A model generated the notes under the pieces. It was not told where the DNA came from. It did not search any database and saw only the letters and a program-made list of their open reading frames with translations. From Chitinispirillaceae bacterium (lineage in GTDB: Bacteria > Fibrobacterota > Chitinivibrionia > Chitinivibrionales > Chitinispirillaceae), in the NCBI GenBank assembly GCA_016926315.1, contig JAFGOU010000055.1:1-20105 (forward strand): a stretch of 20,105 bases of DNA. Direction: 5' to 3'. The position numbers and the translations under genes were made by a program. Positions within the stretch are counted from its first letter, which is position 1. Each line of letters opens with the position of its first letter. Below, piece by piece: positions 6,943 to 14,859 of the stretch.

Positions 6943-7680
6943 ATGTTTCGTGACCTTGAATTACTGATGCAGTTGCAGGAAATAGACATAAGGATATATG
7001 AACAGGAACTGGCCAAGGAGCAGTTGCCTGCAACGGTACAGGAGCTCGAGAAGGCCATTGAAAAGTCGCAGGATGCTCTTGTGGCCGCGGCCGCTAGACA
7101 GGAAGAGGCTGAATCGGAACTAAAGACGTTTGACGATCAGATCAGCGCAGCCCAGCAGGGGCTTGAGCGGAGCCAGGAGCGGCTTAATTCGATAAAGACC
7201 AACCGTGAATATGACGCCGTTCATTCCGAAATCGAAACCCAGAAAAACATGGTTGCCAATTCCGAAAGTCGCAAGAAAAAACTCGCCGAAGAGATCAGCC
7301 AGCTCAAGGAGGCCGTCGATGCTGCGCAGAAAGAGCTGGATGCGGTCAAGGAGAGAAATGCGCCGGTCATTACGGAGTTGAAAACAAAAATCGATGCCAT
7401 AGATTCGGTTATCGCCGGTATTGCACGGGAACGGGATGCAATAACACCGAGGATCGGCAAATCGAGCCTGCGTACCTATGAACAGATCCGCATGCACCGG
7501 AAGACCCCTAAAATCATAAGTATCGTCAATAAAGCCCGTACCTGCACGATCTGCTACAAGGTGCTTGAACCGCATATCATCAGTGAGGTCAGGCGCTCGA
7601 CCAGGATTAATTTGTGCCAGAACTGCGGGTCGGTCCTCATCTGGATGGAAAATAACGCCCAGGAGCCGTTGGTGGCATAA
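6943..7680 (+). CDS. Coiled-coil protein with C-terminal C4 zinc ribbon (COG1579 type)
   Basis: The protein has 245 residues. Residues 1-170 are almost wholly heptad-rich and charged, as expected for a long antiparallel coiled coil, including the family-typical NREYDAVHSEIE at 87-98. The C-terminal zinc ribbon has C201, C204, C225 and C228 (CTIC and CQNC). Length and layout match COG1579 / zf-RING_7 proteins such as Helicobacter HP0958 and Chlamydia CT398, which have been tied to RpoN and flagellar or secretion functions; this need not hold here. GGAGG is placed five bases before the ATG. The stop is 66 bases before the ABC exporter start, so the two may be co-transcribed. The fold call is secure; the role is open. 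Confidence 0.9.
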   Translation: MFRDLELLMQLQEIDIRIYEQELAKEQLPATVQELEKAIEKSQDALVAAAARQEEAESELKTFDDQISAAQQGLERSQERLNSIKTNREYDAVHSEIETQKNMVANSESRKKKLAEEISQLKEAVDAAQKELDAVKERNAPVITELKTKIDAIDSVIAGIARERDAITPRIGKSSLRTYEQIRMHRKTPKIISIVNKARTCTICYKVLEPHIISEVRRSTRINLCQNCGSVLIWMENNAQEPLVA

Positions 7681-7746
7681 GCCGGGCATTTCCTCTCTTT
7701 GTTTAGAAACGGTGCCGTCAGACGTTTTTTCCCTCGGGTTCCAGCC

Positions 7747-9588
7747 ATGCAAAATGTGAAACTCTACCGCCGGATGTTCAGGTATGTCTTGGTTTACTGG
7801 CCCCTGGCACTGCTTTCGGTGGTACTTTCCTTCCTGGTCGTGAATTTGGAGGCGATCTCGCTCTGGTTCAGCGCGTCGCTGGTACAAACGCTTTTTAAAC
7901 CGGCCGGCGATGCGGTGCCGCCGGTCCATTTTTCCATTGCCACCATCAATGAAACGCTCAAATATTACACCTGGCTGCTCATCAGGCGCGAAAATCCGCT
8001 TGACTCGCTCAAGGTGGTATGCCTGCTCATGGCGGCCGCTTTTTTCTCGAAAAACCTTCTTATCTATGTCAAGGCGCTCATCATGGCGCAGCTCAATCTC
8101 CGGATCGTCCGTGATATGCGTAACCAGCTTTTCGGGCATGCGCTCAGACTGCCGGTGACCTATTACGACCGTTCACGTTCCGGCAATATTATCTCGCTCG
8201 TGATCAATGACGTGTCGGCTATCAACGAATCCATGACCGGCACCTTCGACAAGCTTTTTTCGGAACCGATGCGGGTGCTTTTTTTCGTAAGCATGCTTTT
8301 TATCATCAACGCAAAGCTGACACTGGCGGTCTTCATCGTATTTCCGGTCCTCGGCTTCTGCATCGTTAAAATCGGGCAGGCGGTCAGGCGCCGCAGCAAG
8401 CGGGTGTTGGAGTCGATAGCCGGCCTTCTCTCGATTCTGCACGAGACCGTGGCGGGGATCCGTGCGGTCAAGATGTTCAACATGGACGGATTCGAATCGG
8501 AAAAATTTAAAAGCGAAAACAGCCGTTTCGTCCACCGTTCATTCCGGTCAGTAAAGATATCCGCGGTAGTGAGCCCGCTGACCGAAGTGCTCGGCGTGAT
8601 CGTTGTCATTATTCTTCTCTGGTATGGCGGCCAGCAGGTGCTTAAAAGCGGCGGATTCGGGGCCGAGGATTTCGTGCGGTTTCTGATTTTCCTGTTTTCA
8701 GTGTTTACCCCGCTTAAAACGCTCGGCAACATCAATAACCTGCTTCAACGCGGCTTTGCCGCGGCCGACCGGGTGTTTTCGATCCTTGACTCACCCGTTG
8801 AACCGGTCAGCACGCTTGTTCCCGATGCGGTCCCCTCCTTCAACGACGCGGTAAGGGTATCGCATGTCGATTTTACCTATCCAGGGTGCGACGAAGTGGT
8901 GCTGCATGATATCGATTTCACCCTGAAGAAGGGGAGTGTCATCGCGCTGGTGGGGTCGAGCGGAAGCGGCAAATCGACGCTGCTCGATCTCCTGCCCCGT
9001 TTTTACCCGGTTTCGGCCGGCGCGATCACCATCGACGGGGTCTCTGTCAACGACATGGACCTGGCTGGTCTGCGAAGCCTGTTCGGCATCGTATCGCAGG
9101 AGACGGTCCTTTTCAACGAAACGGTCCGTAATAATATCGCGTATGGATTGACCGGCGCGACAAAGGCGCAGGTGGTCGATGCGGCAAAAGCGGCACAGGC
9201 GTGGGAGTTCATTGAAAAGATGCCGCAGGGGCTCGATACCGTCATCGGCGAACGCGGCGTCATGCTTTCCGGCGGACAGCGTCAGCGTCTTGCTATCGCC
9301 CGTGCCCTGCTGCGGAATCCGGCCGTTCTTATTCTCGACGAAGCAACCTCGTCGCTCGATACCGAGTCGGAGCGGCTGGTACAGGACGCCATCGATGCGC
9401 TCATGAAAGACCGGACCGCGCTGGTGGTTGCGCACCGGCTCTCTACCGTCCGCCATGCGGATTGCATTCTGGTGCTGGATAATGGCAGGATCGTTGAACA
9501 GGGAACGCATGAGGAGCTGCTCCAATTGAACAAGCGGTATAAATACCTGCATGATATCCAATTCGCCGTTCGCGATGCGCTAGCGTAA
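7747..9588 (+). CDS. MsbA-like ABC exporter (fused membrane and ATPase domains)
   Basis: From the ATG at 7747 the product is 613 residues. The N-terminal half carries about six membrane helices (near 15-38, 88-112, 172-190, 191-210, 278-296, 308-325). The ATPase half has Walker A GSSGSGKST (403-411), Q-loop Q451, signature LSGGQRQR (508-515), Walker B VLILDEATS with E532, D-loop SSLD and the switch H563 in VAHRLST. All catalytic residues are present. This is a type IV half-exporter that should dimerise, in the group of lipid A core flippases; lipid or multidrug export is the likely role. An alternative TTG at 7699 would add 16 residues. Neither start has a good ribosome binding site, so translation may be coupled to the gene upstream. 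Confidence 0.93.
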   Translation: MQNVKLYRRMFRYVLVYWPLALLSVVLSFLVVNLEAISLWFSASLVQTLFKPAGDAVPPVHFSIATINETLKYYTWLLIRRENPLDSLKVVCLLMAAAFFSKNLLIYVKALIMAQLNLRIVRDMRNQLFGHALRLPVTYYDRSRSGNIISLVINDVSAINESMTGTFDKLFSEPMRVLFFVSMLFIINAKLTLAVFIVFPVLGFCIVKIGQAVRRRSKRVLESIAGLLSILHETVAGIRAVKMFNMDGFESEKFKSENSRFVHRSFRSVKISAVVSPLTEVLGVIVVIILLWYGGQQVLKSGGFGAEDFVRFLIFLFSVFTPLKTLGNINNLLQRGFAAADRVFSILDSPVEPVSTLVPDAVPSFNDAVRVSHVDFTYPGCDEVVLHDIDFTLKKGSVIALVGSSGSGKSTLLDLLPRFYPVSAGAITIDGVSVNDMDLAGLRSLFGIVSQETVLFNETVRNNIAYGLTGATKAQVVDAAKAAQAWEFIEKMPQGLDTVIGERGVMLSGGQRQRLAIARALLRNPAVLILDEATSSLDTESERLVQDAIDALMKDRTALVVAHRLSTVRHADCILVLDNGRIVEQGTHEELLQLNKRYKYLHDIQFAVRDALA

Positions 9589-9617
9589 ACGGGTGTCAAG
9601 AATTCCCCGGATTGGTG

Positions 9618-9646
9618 TTGCAAAAGCGGATCGATAATGGTATATT
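9618..9646 (+). promoter_or_regulatory. Sigma-70-type promoter of the vapB-vapC pair
   Basis: -35 TTGCAA at 9618-9623, a 17-base spacer, -10 TATATT at 9641-9646. Transcription would start near 9653, about 18 bases before the antitoxin ATG. Confidence 0.72.
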
Positions 9647-9665
9647 TTTACTAAAAAAGGATCGA
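9628..9665. promoter_or_regulatory. Possible operator: direct repeats over the vapB promoter
   Basis: GGATCGA occurs at 9628-9634, between the -35 and -10 boxes, and again at 9659-9665, just after the predicted start of transcription. The spacing is 31 bp, close to three helical turns. This would suit binding by the antitoxin or toxin-antitoxin complex; it is an inference from position only. Confidence 0.35.
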
Positions 9666-9670
9666 CCACC

Positions 9671-9880
9671 ATGCTTACGGCTACCCTTTCACCCAAATTC
9701 CAGATTGCTATTCCCAAAGAGGTACGGCAACAGCTCAACCTTAAAGCGGGGATCAAAGTACATGTGATTCCCTATAATAACCGGATTGAATTTATACCCA
9801 TCCTGCCGATGAGGTCAATGCGGGGTTTCATTAAAAAGAAATTCGACTCGGCCATCGAGCGTGGAGGGGACCGGTTTTGA
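9671..9880 (+). CDS. vapB: AbrB/MazE-type antitoxin (VapB)
   Basis: The protein has 69 residues. Residues 1-45 match the swapped-hairpin SpoVT-AbrB fold: LSPKFQIAIPKEVRQQLNLKAGIKV is laid out as in AbrB, MazE and VapB proteins. The C-terminal 25 residues are basic (GFIKKKFDSA) and probably wrap around the toxin. The gene lies directly before a PIN-domain toxin and its TGA overlaps the toxin start in TTGA. The ribosome binding site is AAGGA about 10 bases before the ATG. As usual for this class, it should repress its own promoter. Confidence 0.88.
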   Translation: MLTATLSPKFQIAIPKEVRQQLNLKAGIKVHVIPYNNRIEFIPILPMRSMRGFIKKKFDSAIERGGDRF

Positions 9881-10254
9881 ACGTCGTCGACTCATCGGGA
9901 TGGATCGAGTATTTTATCGGCTCAGTGAATGCGGAATTCTTCGCGCCCGTTATTGAAGATGAAGCCAGCCTGATCGTTCCGTCGATAACCATGTATGAGG
10001 TTTTCAGAAAACTGCTGGTTGAAACCGATGAGGATACCGCGTTGCGGTCGGTCACCCAGATGCAGTTGGGAAGGGTGGTTGCTCTTGATGAGCCTTTGGC
10101 CATTAATGCGGCCCGTACCGGCTATGATCTAAAAATCCCGATGGCCGACAGCATCATCCTTGCGACTGCCCGGGCATTTGGCGCAATTCTTTATACCATG
10201 GATGACCATTTCAAAGGCCTGTCCGACGTAAAGTTTTTTCCAAAGAAAAAGTAA
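9877..10254 (+). CDS. vapC: PIN-domain toxin ribonuclease (VapC)
   Basis: The protein has 125 residues. The acidic residues of a PIN active site are in place: D5 (NVVDSSGWIEYF), E41 (TMYEVFRKLL), D91 (MADSIILATA) and D109 or D110 (YTMDDHF). Length is normal for VapC. The frame starts with TTG at 9877, overlapping the antitoxin stop; GGAGGGG stands about 8 bases upstream, which supports this start and coupled translation. VapC enzymes usually cleave tRNA or rRNA and are held inactive by VapB. The pair looks intact. Confidence 0.9.
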   Translation: MNVVDSSGWIEYFIGSVNAEFFAPVIEDEASLIVPSITMYEVFRKLLVETDEDTALRSVTQMQLGRVVALDEPLAINAARTGYDLKIPMADSIILATARAFGAILYTMDDHFKGLSDVKFFPKKK

Positions 10255-10273
10255 CCACGGTCACGGCCGGATA

Positions 10274-10312
10274 CAAAAAGAGGGGCCGCTCTCCCGGGAG
10301 AGCGGCCCCTCT
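10274..10312 (-). terminator. Intrinsic terminator of the minus-strand duplicated-domain gene
   Basis: A perfect 34-bp palindrome (10279-10312; arms AGAGGGGCCGCTCTCCC and its complement, no spare loop bases) is followed on the minus strand by TTTTT (10279-10275). It lies 27 bases past the stop at 10339. On the plus strand no T-run follows directly, but a second small hairpin (GCGC-TTTCA-GCGC, 10318-10330) with a TTTTT nearby could serve vapC. Confidence 0.8.
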
Positions 10313-10338
10313 CTGTTGCGCTTTCAGCGCGCCGTTTT

Positions 10339-10866
10339 TCAGAACGGCGTAGCGTCGGCGTTCGTCTGGCCGGAGGTCGCGGGCGCTTCCGCAGCCTTTT
10401 GACCGTTCGACATTCCGTTCGCGCCATGCACCGTCGCCCAGAGCGCTTTCCTGCCCTTCTGAGCGTGGTCTTCCGACTTGTAACGGAACCAGATCTCGCG
10501 GTTTTTCTCGGCAGCGGTTTCCATGGTGACGACAAACCCATGGGTATACTGCTCGATTGGCTGCTTGAACTGCACGACATTGCTGAATGAGACGATTCCC
10601 CTGGGGTCGACGAACTCGTCATATCGGTGCTTGAACGCTTTTGGTTTTAGTGAATCAAGCATGGCTGCAAGAGCCCCGCGGGATTTACGGGCAGTCTCTT
10701 CGTCCTTGTGGTACGAAAACACCGCGCCGAGGCCCGTGACAATCTTGAACGAGTGGGTTGAACCGTTTCGCCGACGGTCCTCGGGAATGACCGACACCGG
10801 ACCGGCATAGATGATCTTCGATACCTGATATGCTTCGTTGCCACAGGTAAAAAGTGCTGAACTCAT
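10339..10866 (-). CDS. Unrecognised protein with an internal duplication
   Basis: The protein has 175 residues and no family I can name. It contains two copies of a module of about 58 residues. Copy A is residues 13-70 and copy B is 89-146. Both run as beta strands (SKIIYAGPVSVI; IVSFSNVVQF), a central strand (HSFKIVTG; HGFVVTMET), another strand with F-x-Y (VFSYHKDEETARKSR; WFRYKSEDHAQKGRK) and a helix ending in AL (GALAAML; KALWATV). The last 25 residues are low complexity (Ala, Thr, Gln) and probably disordered. There is no signal peptide or membrane segment, so it is likely cytoplasmic. The start is well supported by AAGGAG seven bases upstream. The gene stands alone, with a strong terminator. 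Module B also resembles the end of the 93-residue protein at 19178-19459. Confidence 0.8.
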   Translation of the reverse strand: MSSALFTCGNEAYQVSKIIYAGPVSVIPEDRRRNGSTHSFKIVTGLGAVFSYHKDEETARKSRGALAAMLDSLKPKAFKHRYDEFVDPRGIVSFSNVVQFKQPIEQYTHGFVVTMETAAEKNREIWFRYKSEDHAQKGRKALWATVHGANGMSNGQKAAEAPATSGQTNADATPF

Positions 10867-11162
10867 AATACGACTCCTTCAAAAAAAGTGAATGTTAAAA
10901 ACAGTTTATCAGGTGTGGGAGGAAGAGCGCTTTTTTCCCGGGATTTCCACCCGCCATTGGATAAAACAAAGACCGTGCCAATCGGTGGACCTGATACAAA
11001 CCGTGCGGGGCGGAGAAAAGAAGCGGCAGGGGAGTGAAAACGGAATTTTCAGGAGAATGCATTTCCGCGATGCGTCGAGATCGTGCCGCAAAAATGCGAC
11101 GGACGGGAAATGCCGGGTCGTCTGAACGACGGTAAAGGGGTGATCCGGAATGCTATCCTGGA

Positions 11163-11759
11163 TTACCGCTTCGGCGCCATCATCTTTTTTATCATGCCGA
11201 TGTTCGGCAGCACATAGTCGAACACGGAGAAGAGCGTGTATGCGGCGGGAACGAGCATGACCCAGAAGGCGGGGTGGAACCCCCCTATCTTGCTCGGCAT
11301 CCAGGAGACCTCATACGCCTGCAGGGAGAGCGCGAACAGGACGCCGAACGTTCCAATGCCCTGCAATACGGCTTTCGCTTTTCCCGAGTTCCGTGCCGCG
11401 AGCACAAAACCGCCGGAAGCGCAGATGATACGGAGGAACTGGAGCAAGGCATCGCGATAAAAAAAGATGATATACAGCCACCAGGGGATAAACCCGGCGA
11501 CCAGGAACGCGATAAAGATGGTCTGCCTCGAGAGACTGTCGGCGACCGGATCGAAAATCTTGCCGAAGTCCGTGACCTGGTTGCGCGACCGGGCGAGACG
11601 GCCGTCGAAGACATCTGACAACTCGATGAGCAGGGCAAGTCCGGCGCAGACCCATATCCAGGAGACCGTACCGGGGTGTTGTGCGCCGGCGATGAAAACA
11701 ATGGCGAACACCGGCGCGATCAAGACACGGGACAGGGTCAACATGGTAGCTGGGTTCAT
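11163..11759 (-). CDS. CDP-alcohol phosphatidyltransferase (PgsA-like)
   Basis: From the ATG at 11759 the product is 198 residues, a usual length. The complete family motif DGxxARx8GxxxDxxxD is present: D49, D52, G53, A56, R57, G66, D70, D74 (DVFDGRLARSRNQVTDFGK, then IFDPVAD). About five or six membrane helices are visible. The N-terminus MNPATMLTLSRVL resembles PgsA, which makes phosphatidylglycerol phosphate from CDP-diacylglycerol and glycerol-3-phosphate. The alcohol acceptor cannot be fixed by eye. An ATG at 11819 would add 20 residues that do not look like the family; neither start has a good ribosome binding site. It is divergent from the CHASE2 cyclase. Confidence 0.88.
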   Translation of the reverse strand: MNPATMLTLSRVLIAPVFAIVFIAGAQHPGTVSWIWVCAGLALLIELSDVFDGRLARSRNQVTDFGKIFDPVADSLSRQTIFIAFLVAGFIPWWLYIIFFYRDALLQFLRIICASGGFVLAARNSGKAKAVLQGIGTFGVLFALSLQAYEVSWMPSKIGGFHPAFWVMLVPAAYTLFSVFDYVLPNIGMIKKMMAPKR

Positions 11760-11851
11760 GAACACACCATTCTGTTCAGGCAAAGGGTTAAAATCGCATA
11801 TGCCCTGACCGGCATACAATGGAAATCATGCGTCCGTTTGGCACCATGCCA

Positions 11852-11880
11852 TTGTCATTTCAGAGCCCGAGGGATATAAT
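11852..11880 (+). promoter_or_regulatory. Near-consensus sigma-70 promoter of the CHASE2 cyclase
   Basis: -35 TTGTCA at 11852-11857, a 17-base spacer, and a perfect -10 TATAAT at 11875-11880. Start of transcription near 11887, giving a leader of about 23 bases. It is the strongest promoter seen in the window. Confidence 0.8.
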
Positions 11881-11909
11881 AAGGGCGGTTTATCCGGGAA
11901 GGCGTTGCC

Positions 11910-14834
11910 GTGGAACTCCTGAAAAAGGTATTTAAAAGCGTGATCATCGGGTCGCTTACCGGCCTGGCCATCGCGTTGTTCAGCCATTTCTTTTTTCAGG
12001 ACCTGATCGACCGGCTTGAGTGCGTAACCTATTATATGCGGGCACGATGGGAAAACACCTATCTCTCACGGGATAAGCTGGAAAAACTCGCTGAAAACAA
12101 TAACAGTGTATATATCATAGATATTGACGAGAGGAGCATGCAGAAACTCGGTTCGTACTGGAACTGGGACCGTTCCTACCATGCGGAAATGATCCGTCAG
12201 GCAAGCACGCATTTCCCTTCCGCGATTATTTTCGACGTGCTGTTCAGCAATCCCGAGGATGAAAACCAGCGGGGGCGGATAGAAAAGCTCCTTGAAAAAA
12301 GCCGCAGGGAAAACCGCTCCGCCGCGTTGCCGGCGCGCACCCGTGAGGGGATATTGCATACCATCGATTACGACCGCCAGCTCGTTGAGGCGACAAGGGA
12401 GGCGGGAAACGTTTTCCACGGTATATGCCTGTCCGATGAGAACGATTACAACGATTTTGCGCTGTCCCAGGTGCGCCACAAGATGGTGATGGCATGGCAC
12501 GATTCCCTGCATCCCGCGTCCGCGGTCATGTTACCTCCGGAAAAGATGGCCACGATCAGGGAAAGGAAGTCGATTATCGACGGTATATTTCCCGAACTCG
12601 CCCGGGCGTCGCGGGCGATCGGGCATGTCAACATTGTTCCGAATGAAGACGGAGTGATCCGCGAAACGCCGTTGCTCTACCGGTTCGGCGACAATGATCC
12701 GGTCTATTTTCCGATCAGTGTCAGGACGATCATATCGCTGTTCGGCACGCCCGCTGATGAGATCGAATTCGAACCCGGGAAATATCTTGACATCGGAAAA
12801 CCATTCAAAATTTTCAAGGACACGGCAGGCGTATTTTTCTCTTCCTATCCCGGCGTTACGGCGGTCCAGGTGAAGGCGATCTGCGGCAAGGCGGCACCGA
12901 TCCTTTCGCTGGGTGTTAATCAAGGCGTCGACGTCACCTCATTCTGTGCCGCATACCGCGACACCGCCGGTGCGGTATGGCTTGAAATGAACCAGCCTGG
13001 CAGCATGCCGCCCGAACTGGTCACCACCCTGCTCTCTTCCCCGCTTGACCAGGCCTTGTCGCTCGATCCGGGAGGGGTGATGTCGTTTGGCGGGAAGGTT
13101 ACGGTGGAACGCGATTCCGCAGGGGCGAGCTGGATTGTCCGGGCACCCTATGATGCGGAGGAGTGGTGGTTTTCCCGCACCGACTTCGAGACCGTGTCGC
13201 ATCTGACCGTGCAAGACCTGGCCCCGGTGAGACCAGGCAGGCGCATGCTGCTGTTTCATCCGTTTTCGGTGCGCAACCGTGCCGGCGAACTGGTTTCGGG
13301 CATCCCGGTTCTACGCGGCCGCACGCTGCGGGAACTCTGCATGGCCGGCTGGGAGCGGATCGAGGCTATGCGTGCCGGCAGCCGTATGGATTTCGGACGG
13401 TCGCTGCGCATTCCTCTTATTGAGGGGAACCGCCACATCATCACGTATTTCGGTCCAAAGGCGAAAACGTTTCCGCTTTTCAGTTACTACGATATCCTGC
13501 ATAACCGTGTGCAGGGGGAATTAGAGGGAAAGATTTTTCTGGTCGGCTCGACCGCACCGGCGCTTTTCGATATCAAAGCGGCCCCGCACGACCGGAACTA
13601 CCCGGCAGTCGAGATTCATGCCTCGCTCATGAATTCGTTTCTCAGCGAGACGTTTGTCCGGCGCCTGACGGCATGGCAGGATTTCCTCATTCTGCTTCTC
13701 ATGGCCACCCTTGTGGGGTTTTTATCGTATCTGTTCAAGCCGCTTGCCGGCGGAATGCTTACCCTGTGCAGCATATTCGGCTATTTCCTGGTGGCGATGA
13801 CCCTGTTCGGCGGTGACCATCTGTGGATCGAGATCGCCCGCCCGGTATTCGCGATCCTGCTTACCTTTACCATGGTCATGGTCTATCGCTATGTGACCGA
13901 GGAAAAGGACCGGCTGTTTCTCCAGAATACCTTCAAGCAGTACCTGTCGCCGGAACTGATCGACATGATGTACAAGCAACGCCAGCAGCCGAAACTCGGC
14001 GGCGACGAGGGCATACGCACCGCCTTTTTTACCGATATCCAGGGTTTTTCCACCTTTTCGGAAAAACTGGGATCGCCCACCCGCCTTGTGGAACTGCTGA
14101 ACGAATACCTTTCGGAAATGACCGCGATTTTGCTCAAACATTTCGGAACACTCGACAAATACGAAGGTGACGCGATCATCGCTTTTTTCGGAGCGCCCAT
14201 GCCGATGGACGACCATGCCCACCAGGCATGCCTCACGGCCCTTGATATGCAGGAGAAGCTTGCGGCGCTCCGGGCCCGTTGGAAAGGGGAGGGGGACAAG
14301 TGGCCGCAGATCGTGCATGAGATGCGGATGCGCATCGGCATCAACACCGGCCCGATCGTAACCGGGAACATGGGATCCCGCGTGCGCATGAATTATACCA
14401 TGATGGGCGATTCGGTCAACCTTGCGGCGCGTCTCGAAAGCGCGGCAAAACAGTATGGCGTTTATACCCTGGTCAGTCACTTTACACATGATATGGTGAA
14501 AGGCGCCTTTGAAATGCGACAACTCGATAAGATCACGGTCGTTGGAAAGTCCGAGCCGATCGTCATCTACGAGTTGCTTGCGCGCAAGGGAATGCTGAAT
14601 AAAGAGATGCAACGGCTTTTAGCGCTCTATGACGAAGGACTCAATTATTTTTATAACCGTGAATGGGACAGTGCTATCGGTGTAATGGAGGAAGCCGATG
14701 CCCTCGAGCCGTTCCGGCGTATCACGCCGAAGAACCTGACGCCATCGAAAAAAATCATCGGGTATTGCGAATTGTATAAGGAGCATCCACCCGTCCCCGA
14801 GTGGGACGGCGTGATCACCCTGACCTCTAAATAA
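11910..14834 (+). CDS. CHASE2-domain class III adenylate cyclase
   Basis: The protein has 974 residues from a GTG start (GGGAAGG about 8 bases upstream). An N-terminal membrane helix (about 10-30) leads into an extracytoplasmic CHASE2 domain (about 35-585), then three membrane helices (about 588-608, 612-633, 640-660) and a class III cyclase domain (about 690-890). The catalytic residues are complete: metal-binding D709 (FFTDIQGFS) and D754 (KYEGDAIIAFFG), base-selecting K750 and T830 (NYTMMGDSVNLAARLE), N837 and R841. The K/T pair favours ATP over GTP. A helical tail with a TPR-like shape (about 895-960) ends in WDGVITL, common in this group. CHASE2 is unusually long, because about 185 residues (about 308-495) are inserted before its last strand block (RIPLIEGNRHIITYFG). 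The likely product is cAMP in response to an unknown periplasmic signal. Confidence 0.92.
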   Translation: MELLKKVFKSVIIGSLTGLAIALFSHFFFQDLIDRLECVTYYMRARWENTYLSRDKLEKLAENNNSVYIIDIDERSMQKLGSYWNWDRSYHAEMIRQASTHFPSAIIFDVLFSNPEDENQRGRIEKLLEKSRRENRSAALPARTREGILHTIDYDRQLVEATREAGNVFHGICLSDENDYNDFALSQVRHKMVMAWHDSLHPASAVMLPPEKMATIRERKSIIDGIFPELARASRAIGHVNIVPNEDGVIRETPLLYRFGDNDPVYFPISVRTIISLFGTPADEIEFEPGKYLDIGKPFKIFKDTAGVFFSSYPGVTAVQVKAICGKAAPILSLGVNQGVDVTSFCAAYRDTAGAVWLEMNQPGSMPPELVTTLLSSPLDQALSLDPGGVMSFGGKVTVERDSAGASWIVRAPYDAEEWWFSRTDFETVSHLTVQDLAPVRPGRRMLLFHPFSVRNRAGELVSGIPVLRGRTLRELCMAGWERIEAMRAGSRMDFGRSLRIPLIEGNRHIITYFGPKAKTFPLFSYYDILHNRVQGELEGKIFLVGSTAPALFDIKAAPHDRNYPAVEIHASLMNSFLSETFVRRLTAWQDFLILLLMATLVGFLSYLFKPLAGGMLTLCSIFGYFLVAMTLFGGDHLWIEIARPVFAILLTFTMVMVYRYVTEEKDRLFLQNTFKQYLSPELIDMMYKQRQQPKLGGDEGIRTAFFTDIQGFSTFSEKLGSPTRLVELLNEYLSEMTAILLKHFGTLDKYEGDAIIAFFGAPMPMDDHAHQACLTALDMQEKLAALRARWKGEGDKWPQIVHEMRMRIGINTGPIVTGNMGSRVRMNYTMMGDSVNLAARLESAAKQYGVYTLVSHFTHDMVKGAFEMRQLDKITVVGKSEPIVIYELLARKGMLNKEMQRLLALYDEGLNYFYNREWDSAIGVMEEADALEPFRRITPKNLTPSKKIIGYCELYKEHPPVPEWDGVITLTSK

Positions 14835-14859
14835 AAGTACCTGCGGAAGGAGTAATCGT

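Noticed and set aside
7120..8139. Minus-strand frame of 339 codons
   Set aside because: It is antisense to the zinc-ribbon and ABC exporter genes, has no recognisable domain, and reflects GC-biased third positions of the real genes.
10892..11125. Plus-strand frame of 77 codons in the gap before the PgsA-like gene
   Set aside because: It has no ribosome binding site, no domain and an unlikely composition. I see no convincing gene in 10867-11162.
13722..14612. Minus-strand frame of 296 codons
   Set aside because: It is antisense to the catalytic domain of the adenylate cyclase, whose motifs are complete on the plus strand.
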